Assembly: GCF_001499855.1 (NCBI RefSeq)
Contig: NZ_LQIK01000023.1
Location: forward strand, 372,001 to 436,000
Direction: 5' to 3'
From: Mycobacterium sp. GA-0227b
Lineage (GTDB): Bacteria; Actinomycetota; Actinomycetes; Mycobacteriales; Mycobacteriaceae
DNA: 64,000 nucleotides
Shown here: positions 31,401-41,342 of the stretch, piece after piece
How positions within the stretch are numbered: the stretch's first letter is position 1
How the letters are laid out: each line of letters starts with the position of its first letter
Made by a program: the position numbers and the translations under genes
Notes under the pieces: generated by a model
What the model was told of the DNA's origin: nothing
Database searches by the model: none
What the model saw: the letters and a program-made list of their open reading frames with translations, nothing else

Positions 31401-32215
31401 GTTTTCCCTTTGCGCACAACTGGATTCGTCAGTGTGCCGATGCCCTCGACGGTGATACTGACGGTATCGGAGTCCTCGATCGGCCCGACCCCCTCCGGTG
31501 TGCCGGTGAGGATCAGGTCGCCGGGCAGCAGCGTCATCACCCGCGAGATCCACTCGACGATGGCCCCGACGTCGTGAATCATGTTCGAGGTCCGGCTGTT
31601 CTGTTTGACCGCACCATTGACCTCGGTGCGGATCGCCAGATCCGCGGGGTCGACGTCGGTGACGATCCACGGCCCGATCGGGCAGAACGAGTCGTGGCCC
31701 TTCGCGCGGGTCCACTGCCCGTCCTTCTGCTGCTGGTCGCGCGCCGAGACGTCGTTGCCGATGGTGTAGCCGAGGATGTTCTCCGCGGCCCGCGCGGCAG
31801 GTACGTCCTTGCAGGGCCGGCCGATCACCACGGCCAGTTCACCTTCGAAATGGACGGGATTGGCGTCGGCGGGCAGTTGGATCGGCACGTTCGGGCCGAT
31901 GATCGCTGTGTTGGGCTTCATGAAGATGACCGGCTCCTCGAACGACGTCACGCTGTGTCCGGTGCTGCTTCTCGCCTGCGCAGCCATCTCCTCGATGTGC
32001 GCGGCATAGTTCTTGCCGACACAGACCACCTTGCTGGCCAGGATGGGCGCGAGCAGGCGGACATCGGCGAGCGGCCACTGCCTGCCGGTGAACTGGGGGG
32101 CGCCGAACGGATGCTCCGCGATCTCCCGCGCGACTGCCTGGTCAGGATCGTCGGGCGGGCCCTCGACGCTGACGAAGGCGACTCCGTCGGGACTGGCGAT
32201 TCGGCCAAGGCGCAT
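31397..32215 (-). CDS. Fumarylacetoacetate hydrolase family protein
   Basis: This 272-residue FAH-fold enzyme has an N-terminal cap followed by the catalytic core [16 protein letters not shown], the metal ligands in [12 protein letters not shown] and the aspartate in NDVSARDQQ, ending with [13 protein letters not shown]. Such proteins act as acylpyruvases, oxaloacetate decarboxylases or hydratases of aromatic ring-cleavage products; the sequence does not decide. It is directly upstream of gltX with a 4-base overlap, as in M. tuberculosis (Rv2993c). Confidence 0.9.
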   Translation of the reverse strand: MRLGRIASPDGVAFVSVEGPPDDPDQAVAREIAEHPFGAPQFTGRQWPLADVRLLAPILASKVVCVGKNYAAHIEEMAAQARSSTGHSVTSFEEPVIFMKPNTAIIGPNVPIQLPADANPVHFEGELAVVIGRPCKDVPAARAAENILGYTIGNDVSARDQQQKDGQWTRAKGHDSFCPIGPWIVTDVDPADLAIRTEVNGAVKQNSRTSNMIHDVGAIVEWISRVMTLLPGDLILTGTPEGVGPIEDSDTVSITVEGIGTLTNPVVRKGKT

Positions 32216-32273
32216 GCCGTCAGCCTAGTGGGGGTGGTCATCGCGGCCGCGGACCGCTCCCCCGCCGCCGATG

Positions 32274-32288
32274 TCTCACTACATGAGA
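32274..32288. promoter_or_regulatory. Perfect palindrome upstream of the MFS gene
   Basis: TCTCA-CTACA-TGAGA is a perfect inverted repeat with 5-base arms and a 5-base spacer, 43 bases before the MFS start. A further TGAGA lies at 32305-32309. It matches the leuCD/IclR intergenic palindrome in arm sequence and spacing, so the IclR protein at 28818 is the best candidate binder. Confidence 0.5.
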
Positions 32289-32330
32289 ATGGGATTCAGC
32301 ATCGTGAGAAGCCTGTGCCACCATGGACCG

Positions 32331-33542
32331 ATGCCCGTCGAGTCGATCAGCCGTGCGCGGCGCTGGTCGCTGCTGGGGACCGCGCTCGCGGCGACGACGA
32401 GCGCCAACGTGTTCATCAACGGCGCGGCGTTTCTCATTCCGACGCTGCACACCGAGCGCGGACTCGACCTCGCCGCGGCCGGGCTGTTGTCGTCGATGCC
32501 GAGCCTCGGTCTGGTGATCACGTTGATCGCGTGGGGCTATGTGGTCGACCGCGTCGGGGAACGCTTCGTGCTGACGGTCGGCTCGGGCCTGATCGCCGCC
32601 GCGGCGTTCGCGGCGGCCTCGGTGGATTCACTGTTCGCGATGGGCGCCTTCCTGCTCCTGGGCGGAATGGCCGCCGCCAGCAGCAATTCGGCAAGCGGGC
32701 GGTTGGTGGTCGGCTGGTTCCCGCCGGATCAGCGCGGGCTCGTGATGGGCATCCGCCAGACCGCGACGCCGCTCGGCGTCGGGTTCGGCGCGCTGGTGAT
32801 TCCGCGGTTGGCCGAAAGCCACGGTGTGTCAGCGGCATTGCTGTTCCCGGCGATCGTATGTGCCGTCTCGGCGGCGGTCTGCGCGGTCGCGGTGATCGAC
32901 CCGCCCCGGCCGCCGCGCTCCGAAGCGCCCGCCGATCATCTGGCCAACCCCTATCGCGGATCGTCCGTGCTGTGGCGCATCCACGCCGTGTCGGTGTTGC
33001 TGGTCGTTCCGCAGGCCGTCCTGTGGACGTTCACGTTGGTGTGGCTGATGACCGACCGCGGTTGGTCGGCGGCCTCGGCGGGCGTCCTCGTCACCGTGGC
33101 TCAAATACTCGGTGCCGGTGGCCGTATCGCCGCCGGGCACTGGTCCGACCGACTGGGCCAGCGGTTGCGGCCGATCCGGTGGATCGCTGCGGGCGCCGCC
33201 GTCTCCATGGGCCTGCTGGCGCTGTCGGACTGGCTCAGCTCACCGGTGAGCGTGGCCGTGATGGTCGTCGCTTCGGTGATCACCGTGTCCGACAACGGGT
33301 TGGCCTTCACCGCGATCGCCGAGATAGCCGGCCCGTTCTGGAGCGGACGCGCGCTGGGCACCCAGAACACCAGCCAGCACCTGGCGTCGGCGGCCGCGGC
33401 CCCGCTGTTCGGTGCGTTGATAGGCGCGGGGGGATATCCGGCAGCGTTCGCGGTGAGTGCATTGCTACCGCTGGCGGCGATTCCGGTCGTGCCGGCGGAC
33501 GAACCGGCTTTCGCGAAACGGCGAGAGGTGCGAAACGACTAG
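32331..33542 (+). CDS. Major facilitator superfamily transporter
   Basis: This 403-residue protein has about twelve hydrophobic segments in two halves. The loop between helices 2 and 3 has [10 protein letters not shown], a variant of the DRxGRR signature, and a second copy is seen in [10 protein letters not shown]. The start [11 protein letters not shown] at 32331 is preferred; in-frame ATGs at 32271-32289 lie within the palindromic operator. Substrate is unknown. The operator shared with leuCD suggests branched-chain amino acid or related transport, which is inference. Its stop shares CTAG with the leuB stop on the other strand. Confidence 0.88.
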   Translation: MPVESISRARRWSLLGTALAATTSANVFINGAAFLIPTLHTERGLDLAAAGLLSSMPSLGLVITLIAWGYVVDRVGERFVLTVGSGLIAAAAFAAASVDSLFAMGAFLLLGGMAAASSNSASGRLVVGWFPPDQRGLVMGIRQTATPLGVGFGALVIPRLAESHGVSAALLFPAIVCAVSAAVCAVAVIDPPRPPRSEAPADHLANPYRGSSVLWRIHAVSVLLVVPQAVLWTFTLVWLMTDRGWSAASAGVLVTVAQILGAGGRIAAGHWSDRLGQRLRPIRWIAAGAAVSMGLLALSDWLSSPVSVAVMVVASVITVSDNGLAFTAIAEIAGPFWSGRALGTQNTSQHLASAAAAPLFGALIGAGGYPAAFAVSALLPLAAIPVVPADEPAFAKRREVRND

Positions 33543-34549
33543 AGGTTGGCCGCGATCCGATCACCGATCTGCGTGGTGCTCAGCGTGGCGTCTCCGCGTG
33601 TGGCCAGATGCTGTTCGACGGCCTTGTCGACGCGGGCGGCCGCGTCGATCTCGCCGACGTGGGACAACAGCAGCGCGACCGACATGACCGCAGCGGTCGG
33701 ATCGGCGACCCCCTGCCCCGCGATGTCGGGGGCGCTGCCGTGCACCGGTTCGAACATCGACGGGTTGGTCCGTGTCGCATCGATATTGCCGCTGGCCGCC
33801 AGGCCGATACCCCCGCACACCGCGGCGGCGAGATCGGTGACGATGTCGCCGAACAGGTTGTCGGTGACGATCACATCAAAACGATCAGGACTGGTCACCA
33901 TATGGATGGTTGCGGCGTCGACGTGCTGGTAGGCCACCTCGACGTCGGGGTAGTCGGCGCCGACCTCTTCGACGATGCGCGACCACAGCGCGCCCGCGAA
34001 GGTCAGCACGTTGTTCTTGTGCACCAGGGTCAGATGCTTGCGGCGCTGCTGCGCCCGGCCGAACGCATCCGTCACGACCCGACGCACGCCGAACGCGGTG
34101 TTGACGCTCACCTCGGTGGCGATCTCGTGCGGGGTTCCGACCCGGATCGCCCCGCCCGTACCGGTGTACGGGCCTTCGGTGCCTTCCCGCACGACGACGA
34201 AGTCGATGTCGGGGTCGCCGGCCAACGGACTGGTCACTCCGGGATAGAGGCGACCCGGCCGCAGGTTGATGTGGTGGTCGAGGGCGAACCGGATGCGCAG
34301 GAGCAGACCGCGTTCCAGCACGCCGCTGGGCACCGACGGATCACCGATCGCGCCGAGCAGGATCGCGTCGTGCTCGCGCAGTTCGTCGAGCACCGAGTCC
34401 GGCAGCACCTCGCCGGTCTCGTGGTACCGGCGCGCCCCCAGGTCGTAGCGCGTCTTGTCCACCCCGGGCACCACCGCGTCGAGCACCTTGACGGCCTCGC
34501 CGACGACCTCAGGACCGATGCCGTCGCCGGCGATGATCGCCAGTTTCAT
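33539..34549 (-). CDS. leuB: 3-isopropylmalate dehydrogenase
   Basis: LeuB oxidatively decarboxylates 3-isopropylmalate with NAD+. The 336-residue protein shows [11 protein letters not shown], the substrate-binding [21 protein letters not shown], the metal-site aspartates in [15 protein letters not shown] and the NAD loop [14 protein letters not shown]. The ATG overlaps the serA stop (ATGA), so serA-leuB are coupled. It is unlinked from leuCD, the usual mycobacterial arrangement. Confidence 0.97.
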   Translation of the reverse strand: MKLAIIAGDGIGPEVVGEAVKVLDAVVPGVDKTRYDLGARRYHETGEVLPDSVLDELREHDAILLGAIGDPSVPSGVLERGLLLRIRFALDHHINLRPGRLYPGVTSPLAGDPDIDFVVVREGTEGPYTGTGGAIRVGTPHEIATEVSVNTAFGVRRVVTDAFGRAQQRRKHLTLVHKNNVLTFAGALWSRIVEEVGADYPDVEVAYQHVDAATIHMVTSPDRFDVIVTDNLFGDIVTDLAAAVCGGIGLAASGNIDATRTNPSMFEPVHGSAPDIAGQGVADPTAAVMSVALLLSHVGEIDAAARVDKAVEQHLATRGDATLSTTQIGDRIAANL

Positions 34550-36132
34550 GACAGGTCAACCACTTCCAGCATGTTGGCGCCGACCTGGTCGGCGATCGCG
34601 GACCGCACATCGTCGGGCACATCGCGGTCGATGCGCAGCAGGATCGTCGCGCCCGGTCCCTCGGCGTCCTCGCTCAGTTGGGCGGCGTGGATGTTGATGT
34701 CGGCACCGCCCAGGATGGTTCCGATCTTGCCGAGCGTGCCCGGCCGGTCGAAGTAGTTGATGATCAGGTAGACGCCTTCGGCGCGCAGATCGAAGTTGCG
34801 CTCGTTGATCTGGACGATCTTCTCGATCAGCTGCGGGCCCGTCAGCGTGCCGGCCACGTTGGCGGTCGACCCGTCGGCGTAGACCGCCCGCACGTCGACC
34901 ATGCTGCGGTGGTTGGGGCTTTCGGTCGCAGTGGTGATGTCGGCCTGCACCCCGCGTTCGGCGGCGAGCGCCGGCGCATTGACGAATGTCACCGGATCCT
35001 CGATGACCGCTGAGAACAACCCGCGAAGCGCCGAAAGTCTCAGCACCTCAGCGTCTTCGGCCGCGAGCTCGCCGCGCACCTGAACCGAGAGCGACACCGG
35101 CAGCTCGTCGCCCAGCACGCCGACCAGCAAGCCGAGCTTGCGGACCAGGTCGAGCCACGGCGCGACCTCTTCACCGACGACTCCGCCGCCGACATTGACT
35201 GCGTCGGGTACGAATTCGCCCGCCAGTGCCAGCTTCACGCTCGCCGCGACGTCGGTACCCGCCCGATCCTGCGCCTCTGCGGTCGACGCCCCCAGGTGCG
35301 GGGTCACCACGACCTGAGGCAATTCGAACAACGGGCTTTCGGTGGTCGGCTCCTTGGCGAACACATCGATGCCCGCCGCCCGGACATGGCCCGAGTTGAC
35401 CGCCTGGGCCAGCGCATCCTCGTCGATCAGCCCGCCGCGGGCCGCGTTGACGATGATCACGCCGGGTTTGGTCTTCGCCAGCGCGTCCTTGCCGATCAAT
35501 CCCGCCGTCTCCGGCGTCTTGGGCAGGTGCACCGAGATGAAGTCCGCGCGGGCCAGCAACTCGTCGAGGGTCAGCAGCTCGATACCGAGTTGCGCCGCGC
35601 GGGCCGCCGAGACGTATGGGTCGTAGGCCACGACGTGAGTACCGAACGCGGCCAGCCGCTGGGCCACCAGCTGGCCGATGCGGCCCAGGCCCACCACGCC
35701 GACCGTCTTGCCGTAGATCTCGGTGCCCGAGAACGACGAGCGCTTCCAGGTGCGTGCGCGCAGCGACGCATCGGCGGCGGGAATATCGCGCGCCGCGGCC
35801 AGCATGAGGGCCAGCGCATGTTCGGCCGCGCTGTGGATGTTCGACGTCGGCGCGTTGACCACCAGCACCCCGCGGGCGGTGGCGGCGTCCACGTCGACGT
35901 TGTCGAGGCCGACGCCGGCGCGGGCGACGATCTTGAGTTTGGGCGCCGCGGCGAGCACCTCGGCGTCCACCGTCGTCGCCGAGCGCACCAGTAGCGCGTC
36001 GGCTTCGGGCACCGCGGCCAGCAGCTTCGGCCGGTCCGGGCCGTCGACCCAGCGGACTTCTACCTGGTCGCCGAGGGCGGCGACCGTCGACTCAGCCAAT
36101 TTGTCGGCGATCAGTACAACGGGCAGGCTCAC
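34546..36132 (-). CDS. serA: D-3-phosphoglycerate dehydrogenase
   Basis: SerA commits 3-phosphoglycerate to serine synthesis. At 528 residues it is the long type I form: catalytic and NAD-binding domains ([17 protein letters not shown]; catalytic region [13 protein letters not shown]), an intervening allosteric substrate-binding domain (about 315-450), and a C-terminal ACT domain ([18 protein letters not shown]) that senses serine. The mycobacterial enzyme is serine-inhibited through this architecture. leuB follows with a 4-base overlap. Confidence 0.97.
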   Translation of the reverse strand: MSLPVVLIADKLAESTVAALGDQVEVRWVDGPDRPKLLAAVPEADALLVRSATTVDAEVLAAAPKLKIVARAGVGLDNVDVDAATARGVLVVNAPTSNIHSAAEHALALMLAAARDIPAADASLRARTWKRSSFSGTEIYGKTVGVVGLGRIGQLVAQRLAAFGTHVVAYDPYVSAARAAQLGIELLTLDELLARADFISVHLPKTPETAGLIGKDALAKTKPGVIIVNAARGGLIDEDALAQAVNSGHVRAAGIDVFAKEPTTESPLFELPQVVVTPHLGASTAEAQDRAGTDVAASVKLALAGEFVPDAVNVGGGVVGEEVAPWLDLVRKLGLLVGVLGDELPVSLSVQVRGELAAEDAEVLRLSALRGLFSAVIEDPVTFVNAPALAAERGVQADITTATESPNHRSMVDVRAVYADGSTANVAGTLTGPQLIEKIVQINERNFDLRAEGVYLIINYFDRPGTLGKIGTILGGADINIHAAQLSEDAEGPGATILLRIDRDVPDDVRSAIADQVGANMLEVVDLS

Positions 36133-36186
36133 GCGGTCAGCCTAATGGGCTTGACTCGGCGGGTGGTGGGCGGGAGAAATGCGAGC

Positions 36187-37617
36187 GTGGATATCACCGT
36201 CGTCGGAAGCGGACCCAACGGCTTGGCCGCCGCCGTCATCTGCGCCCGGGCCGGCCTGTCGGTGCAGGTGCTGGAGGCGCAACCGACTTTCGGCGGTGGC
36301 GCGCGCACGCTGCCCGATCCCGAATTCCCTGAAATCTCGCACGACATCTGTTCGGCCGTGCATCCGCTGGCGCTGGCATCACCGTTCCTTGCCGAGTTCG
36401 ATCTGCCCGCCCGCGGCGTGACCCTGAACGTGCCCGAGGTGTCCTACGCCAATCCCCTTCCGGGTTCACGCTCGGCGGTCGGATATCACGACCTCGACCG
36501 GACCGTCGCGGAGCTCGAACACGGGCAGTCCTGGCGCAGGTTGTTCGGGCCGATGGTCGAACGCGACGCCGCGGTGCTGGACCTGCTGCTCGGTGACAAG
36601 CGCTCGCTCCCGACGAATCCGGTTGCCGCCGTACAGGTGGCCCGCCGGCTTCTCGAACAAGGCACGCCGGCGTGGGGTGCGCTGTCCGGCGCCGACGCGC
36701 GCGCGTTGTTCAGTGGTGTTGCCGCGCATGTGATCTCGCCGATGCCGTCGCTCGTGTCAGCGGGCGGCGGGTTGATGCTCGGCACGCTCGCGCACACCGT
36801 CGGCTGGCCGATCCCCGTGGGCGGCAGCCAGGCGATCGTCGACGCGCTGATCGACGACCTACGCGCCCACGGTGGCGTGCTCATCGCCGACCACGAAGTC
36901 ACCGAACCCCCAACCGGTGTCACGCTTTTCGACACCGCGCCCACCGCGCTGGCCGCCATCTACGCCGACAAGCTACCTCGCCGGTACGCAAAAGCGTTAC
37001 AACGGTACCGATTCGGTCCGGGTGTGGCCAAAGTCGACTTTGTGTTGTCCGACGATGTGCCGTTCACCGACGAGCGGTTACGACGGGCGCCCACCCTGCA
37101 CATGGGTGGCACCCGCGAGCAGATGGCCCACGCCGAACGCGAGATCGTCGCCGGCCGACACCCCGAGTGGCCGATGGTGCTCGCCGCTCTGCCACACCTA
37201 CTCGATCCTGGTCGAATCGACGCCAAGGGTCGGCGGCCGATGTGGACCTACGCGCATGTGCCGTCCGGTTCGACCGTCGACCAGGCCGAGCCGGTCAACA
37301 GAATCTTCGAGCGCTTCGCGCCGGGCTTCCGCGACGTCGTGGTGGCGGTCCGGTCCGTGCCCGCCGCCCGACTGGCAGAGCACAATGCCAACCTCGTCGG
37401 CGGCGATATCGGCGTCGGCGGCAACACGCTGATGCATGCTCTGGGCGGACCGACCCCCCGGCTCAATCCGTGGAGCACACCCGTGCCCGGTGTCTACCTG
37501 TGTTCATCGGCCACCCCACCCGGTGGCGGCGTGCACGGCATGGCCGGCTATTTCGCCGCCCGAACAGTTCTGCGCCGTGAGTTCGGTATCAAGACGATGC
37601 CCGCGCTGTCGCCCTGA
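36187..37617 (+). CDS. Phytoene-desaturase-like FAD oxidoreductase (Rv2997-type)
   Basis: The GTG at 36187 (MDITVVGSGPNGLAAAV) gives 476 residues; an in-frame ATG at 36145 is the alternative. The N-terminal FAD fold and the C-terminal VYLCSSATPPGGGVHGMAGY are those of the NAD(P)/FAD-dependent family that includes carotenoid isomerases, desaturases and retinol saturases. The gene is conserved in mycobacteria that lack carotenoid genes, so it is probably not part of the pigment pathway even though crtE begins 122 bases later on the same strand. Substrate unknown. Confidence 0.85.
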   Translation: MDITVVGSGPNGLAAAVICARAGLSVQVLEAQPTFGGGARTLPDPEFPEISHDICSAVHPLALASPFLAEFDLPARGVTLNVPEVSYANPLPGSRSAVGYHDLDRTVAELEHGQSWRRLFGPMVERDAAVLDLLLGDKRSLPTNPVAAVQVARRLLEQGTPAWGALSGADARALFSGVAAHVISPMPSLVSAGGGLMLGTLAHTVGWPIPVGGSQAIVDALIDDLRAHGGVLIADHEVTEPPTGVTLFDTAPTALAAIYADKLPRRYAKALQRYRFGPGVAKVDFVLSDDVPFTDERLRRAPTLHMGGTREQMAHAEREIVAGRHPEWPMVLAALPHLLDPGRIDAKGRRPMWTYAHVPSGSTVDQAEPVNRIFERFAPGFRDVVVAVRSVPAARLAEHNANLVGGDIGVGGNTLMHALGGPTPRLNPWSTPVPGVYLCSSATPPGGGVHGMAGYFAARTVLRREFGIKTMPALSP

Positions 37618-37639
37618 GCCCACAGCGTCGCTCAGCCAT

Positions 37640-37661
37640 CGATGCAAAAACGATGCATAGA
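37640..37661 (+). promoter_or_regulatory. Tandem 11-bp repeats upstream of the crt operon
   Basis: CGATGCAAAAA (37640-37650) is followed directly by CGATGCATAGA (37651-37661). CGATGCA therefore recurs at exactly 11 bp, and a partial GATGC follows at 37660. CarH-type regulators are known to bind head-to-tail 11-bp repeats. The repeats lie 79-100 bases before the crtE TTG. A related pair precedes the MerR regulator gene at 47046-47063. Confidence 0.45.
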
Positions 37662-37739
37662 TGCGGCCACCCTGGGGTACCCCGATTGAGTTGCCCCGAT
37701 TCGGGTACTTGTCGTCGCATCGAGTGAAGGGGACGCTGC

Positions 37740-38879
37740 TTGAGCGGTACCAACGGATACACGCGCGCCCCGCTGCTGGCGATGGCGGAGCCCGTCGCTC
37801 CGCAGAGAGGCCTGCTGGCGACGGCGTTTCCGGTATGGCGCGACTCCTTGCGGCGTGAGGTGTTGCGGTCCCTCGCCGATTTCGTCCGTACGCGCTGCGC
37901 TGACGAGCTCAGCGCCGCAGGAGTCGATCTCGCGACCGAGGTACTGCAGGCTTTCGTCGCCGGCGGCAAGTGTGTGCGCTCGACGTATATGTATCTGGGC
38001 TGGCTGTGCGGAGCCGACGACGATCCGGGCGCGCTGCGTGCCGCCGCCAGTTTCGAGCTGCTCCACGCGTTCGCGCTGCTGCAGGACGACGTGATGGACG
38101 GCTCCGAGCTGCGGCGCGGACGCCCCGCGGCCCACATTCGGTTCGCGCAGTGGCACCGCGAGCGAGCGATGTCGGGTTCACCGGAACGCTTCGGTGAGGC
38201 GGCCGCCGTCCTGCTCGGTGACCTGTGCCTGGTGTGGGCCGAGCAGATGATGCGCGAGAGCGGAGTCGACGACGTCGCACTGTCCCGCGGCTGGCCCCGC
38301 TACGACGCGATGCGCACTGAACTCGCCGTCGGCCAGTTCGCCGACCTTGTCAACGACGCCGCCGAATTCCCGCAGTGGGAAAAGGTTCTCGACGTGCTAC
38401 GGCGCAAATCCGGCAACTACACCGTGCGCAGGCCGCTGGAGATCGGGGCCGCTATGGCCGGATGCGCGCCCTCTCAGCTGCGGCTGCTCGGGGAGTACGG
38501 CGAAGCGGTCGGCGAGGCGTTCCAATTGCGCGACGACGTACTGGGTATCTTCGGCTCGCCCGAGATCACCGGTAAGCCCGCGGGCAGCGATCTCTTCGAG
38601 CACAAGGCGACGAGCGTGGTGGTGGCGGCCTACCGGCTCGCCGATGCGACACGTCGGCGCGAGCTGACGCAGTTGATGAGCACCTCCGATCTCCGCGACG
38701 CCGACATCCGGCGGTGGCGGAAGCTCATCGTCGCCACGGGTGCCGTGGAATGGATTGAGCAGCTTATCGATTCGCGCCTCACCCGCGCTCTCGACCTGAT
38801 CGACACCGGACAGGTGGACCCGCTGACCCGCACCGCGCTGGCCGACATGGCCGCCGCCTGCACCGAACGGGCCGCGTGA
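37740..38879 (+). CDS. crtE: Geranylgeranyl diphosphate synthase
   Basis: This 379-residue trans-prenyltransferase makes the C20 precursor GGPP. The first aspartate motif DDVMD is at 116-120 and the second is RDDVLGIFG (264-272). FVAGGKCVRSTYMYLG holds the Lys/Arg substrate ligands, where the usual GGKR appears as GGKC. The TTG start is supported by AAGGGG seven bases upstream. It is the first gene of a seamless eight-gene crt operon. Other GGPP synthases normally exist elsewhere in mycobacterial genomes. Confidence 0.93.
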   Translation: MSGTNGYTRAPLLAMAEPVAPQRGLLATAFPVWRDSLRREVLRSLADFVRTRCADELSAAGVDLATEVLQAFVAGGKCVRSTYMYLGWLCGADDDPGALRAAASFELLHAFALLQDDVMDGSELRRGRPAAHIRFAQWHRERAMSGSPERFGEAAAVLLGDLCLVWAEQMMRESGVDDVALSRGWPRYDAMRTELAVGQFADLVNDAAEFPQWEKVLDVLRRKSGNYTVRRPLEIGAAMAGCAPSQLRLLGEYGEAVGEAFQLRDDVLGIFGSPEITGKPAGSDLFEHKATSVVVAAYRLADATRRRELTQLMSTSDLRDADIRRWRKLIVATGAVEWIEQLIDSRLTRALDLIDTGQVDPLTRTALADMAAACTERAA

Positions 38880-40396
38880 TGCGCACCGTCGGGGGCAGCA
38901 CCGACCGCGTGGTGGTGGTCGGCGCCGGGCTCGCCGGACTGTCGGCGGCGCTGCAACTCGCCGGCCGCGGCCACACCGTGACCGTCGTGGAACGCGGACA
39001 GCACCCCGGCGGACGGGTCGGCCGCATGGACATCGGCGGCTACCGCCTCGACACCGGCCCGACGGTGCTGACGATGCCCGACATCATCGACGACGCGTTC
39101 GCCGCGGTCGGCGAGACCGTCTCGGACCGACTCGACCTGATCGGCGTCGATCCCGCATACCGCGCGTCGTTCGCCGACGGCAGCACGCTGCAGGTGCGCA
39201 GCGATCCCGATGCGATGGCCGCCGAGATCGAACGCTTCGCCGGCAGTTCCGAAGCGGACGGCTATGTGCGCCTGCGTAACTGGCTGTCGAAGCTGTACCA
39301 GGCCGAGTTCGACGGGTTCATCGCCGCGAACTTCGACTCACCGCTTTCGCTGCTCACGCCGCAACTGGCCCGGCTGGCCGCCATCGGCGGGTTCCGCCGG
39401 TGGGACAAGATGGTGCGCCGCTACCTGCGCGACGAGCGATTACAGCGGGTGTTCACGTTCCAGGCGCTGTACGCGGGCGTGCCGCCGCATCGGGCGCTGG
39501 CGGTGTACGCGGTGATCGCCTACATGGACACCATCGCGGGCGTCTACTTCCCCCGCGGCGGGGTGCGTGCGCTTCCCGACGCGCTGGCCGCGGCCGCATC
39601 CGATGCGGGCGTCGAGTTCCGTTACGGCTCCGCGGTGTCGGCGCTGGAACGCAGGGGCGACCGCGCGGTGGCCGTGCACACCGACGGCGGTGACCGGATA
39701 CCTGCCGACGCGGTGGTGCTCACCACCGAGCTGCCCGACACCTATCGGCTACTCGAAAGGACACCGCGTCGCGTGCTTGCGCTGCGACCCGCGCCGTCTG
39801 CGGTTGTTGCCCATGTCGGTTGCCGCGCGGTCGGACCGGACGCCGCCGACATCGGCCACCACACCATTGTTTTCGGTGACGAATGGAAGCGGACGTTCAC
39901 CGACATCATCGACGACGGGCGCGTGATGACCGATCCGTCGTTGCTGGTCACCCGGCCCAGCGCTGGCGACGCCTCGCTGGCGCCCGCCGGCCGCGACCTG
40001 CTCTACATCCTCGCGCCGGCACCCAATCTCCAAGTGGGACAGGTCGACTGGGCGTCGATGCGGGACCGCTATGTCGGTCAGATGATGGACGTCGTCACCA
40101 CCCGGCTGCCCCGATTGGGGGTGGACGCCGAGGTGTTGCACGTCGTGGATCCGGCGGATTGGGCGCGTCAAGGCATGGCCGCCGGCACCCCGTTCGCCCT
40201 CGCGCACACGTTCGGCCAGACCGGCCCCTTCCGTCCCGCCAACACCGTGCGCGGCATCGCGAATGTGGTGCTCGCCGGGTCGTCGACCGTCCCCGGTGTC
40301 GGCGTGCCCACCGCGCTGCTGTCGGGGCGGTTGGCCGCCGACCGAATCACCGGCCTACCGATTCGGCGGGCCCGCAGCCAGGTGGTGCAAACATGA
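38879..40396 (+). CDS. crtI: Phytoene desaturase (CrtI type)
   Basis: CrtI converts phytoene to lycopene by stepwise FAD-dependent dehydrogenation. The 505-residue protein starts at an ATG sharing one base with the crtE stop (TGATG). The FAD fold VVVVGAGLAGLSAAL (11-25) and PGGRVGRMDIGGYRLDTGPT are typical. The C-terminal signature is NVVLAGSSTVPGVGVPTALL, the carotenoid dehydrogenase GA(x)TxPGxG(V/I)P pattern. It overlaps crtB by ATGA. Confidence 0.94.
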   Translation: MRTVGGSTDRVVVVGAGLAGLSAALQLAGRGHTVTVVERGQHPGGRVGRMDIGGYRLDTGPTVLTMPDIIDDAFAAVGETVSDRLDLIGVDPAYRASFADGSTLQVRSDPDAMAAEIERFAGSSEADGYVRLRNWLSKLYQAEFDGFIAANFDSPLSLLTPQLARLAAIGGFRRWDKMVRRYLRDERLQRVFTFQALYAGVPPHRALAVYAVIAYMDTIAGVYFPRGGVRALPDALAAAASDAGVEFRYGSAVSALERRGDRAVAVHTDGGDRIPADAVVLTTELPDTYRLLERTPRRVLALRPAPSAVVAHVGCRAVGPDAADIGHHTIVFGDEWKRTFTDIIDDGRVMTDPSLLVTRPSAGDASLAPAGRDLLYILAPAPNLQVGQVDWASMRDRYVGQMMDVVTTRLPRLGVDAEVLHVVDPADWARQGMAAGTPFALAHTFGQTGPFRPANTVRGIANVVLAGSSTVPGVGVPTALLSGRLAADRITGLPIRRARSQVVQT

Positions 40397-41340
40397 TCGG
40401 TTCCGAACTCGACGCCGCGGGCGTCCATGACCCGGCCCTGCGCGAGGCCTATCGTCGTTGCCGCACAATCAACGCCGAGCACGGCCGCACGTTCTTCCTG
40501 GCCACCCGGTTGCTGGCCCCCGAACAGCGTCCCGCCGTGCACGCTTTGTACGGTTTCGCCCGCCGCGCCGACGACATCCTCGACGACTTCGACCCCGTCG
40601 TCAGCATGGGTGAACGCGCAGACCAGTTGCAGCGGCTGGCCACCGAGCTCTTCAACTGCCTTGCGCAGGGCAGCTGCGACGACGACGACCCGACGCTCAC
40701 CGCGGTCGTGCACTGCGCGCGCCGGTACGGCATCCCGTGGGAGCTGTTCGACGACTTCCTCGGCTCGATGCGCATGGACCTGACCGTCACCGACTATCCC
40801 GACCGGGCCGCGCTCGACCGCTACATGTACGGCTCGGCGGAGGTCATCGGCCTGCAACTGCTGCCCGTGCTCGGAACCGTCGGACCGCCCGAAGAGGCGG
40901 CACCGCATGCGGCTGCGCTCGGAAAAGCGTTCCAGCTCACCAACTTCCTGCGTGACATCGACGAGGACCTCGAGCGTGGCAGGGTCTACCTGCCCGCCGA
41001 CGAACTGGCCAACCACGGCGTGGACCGTGACGTGCTGACGTGGTGCCGCGAGAACCGGCGCACCGACGCCAAGGTGCGGCGTGCGCTGGTCGAGCAAATT
41101 GCCGTCAACCGGCGCGTGTACGACTACGCGCGGCACGGTATCGCCCTTCTGCGCCCGCGTTCGCGCCCGTGCGTGACGGCGGCCCTGACGCTGTACTCCG
41201 AGATACTCGATCGCATCGAGGAGATGGACTTCGCCGTGTTCAGCCAGCGCGCCTCGGTGAGCATCGGCCGCCGTATCCGGGTCGGCGGGACCGGGCTGTT
41301 CAAGGCCTGGGCCGCACGGCATCGGGAGCACAGGGTGTGA
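40393..41340 (+). CDS. crtB: Phytoene synthase
   Basis: CrtB condenses two GGPP to phytoene, the committed carotenoid step. The 315-residue protein has both aspartate motifs, ADDILDDFD (about 60-67) and the second in LRDIDEDLERGRVYLP (186-201), plus YMYGSAEVIGLQLLP. It belongs to the squalene/phytoene synthase family. Coupled by overlap to crtI, it is followed at once by the split cyclase genes. Confidence 0.95.
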   Translation: MIGSELDAAGVHDPALREAYRRCRTINAEHGRTFFLATRLLAPEQRPAVHALYGFARRADDILDDFDPVVSMGERADQLQRLATELFNCLAQGSCDDDDPTLTAVVHCARRYGIPWELFDDFLGSMRMDLTVTDYPDRAALDRYMYGSAEVIGLQLLPVLGTVGPPEEAAPHAAALGKAFQLTNFLRDIDEDLERGRVYLPADELANHGVDRDVLTWCRENRRTDAKVRRALVEQIAVNRRVYDYARHGIALLRPRSRPCVTAALTLYSEILDRIEEMDFAVFSQRASVSIGRRIRVGGTGLFKAWAARHREHRV

Positions 41341-41342
41341 CG

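Noticed and set aside
31346..34756. A 1136-codon + strand frame across gltX, FAH, MFS and leuB
   Set aside because: It runs through four well-supported genes in other frames and has no domain content.
37676..37707. GGGTA elements upstream of crtE as a SigF promoter
   Set aside because: Two GGGTA copies exist (37676 and 37703), but no GGTTT-like -35 element is found 15-17 bases upstream of either; GATTG at 14 bases is too weak.
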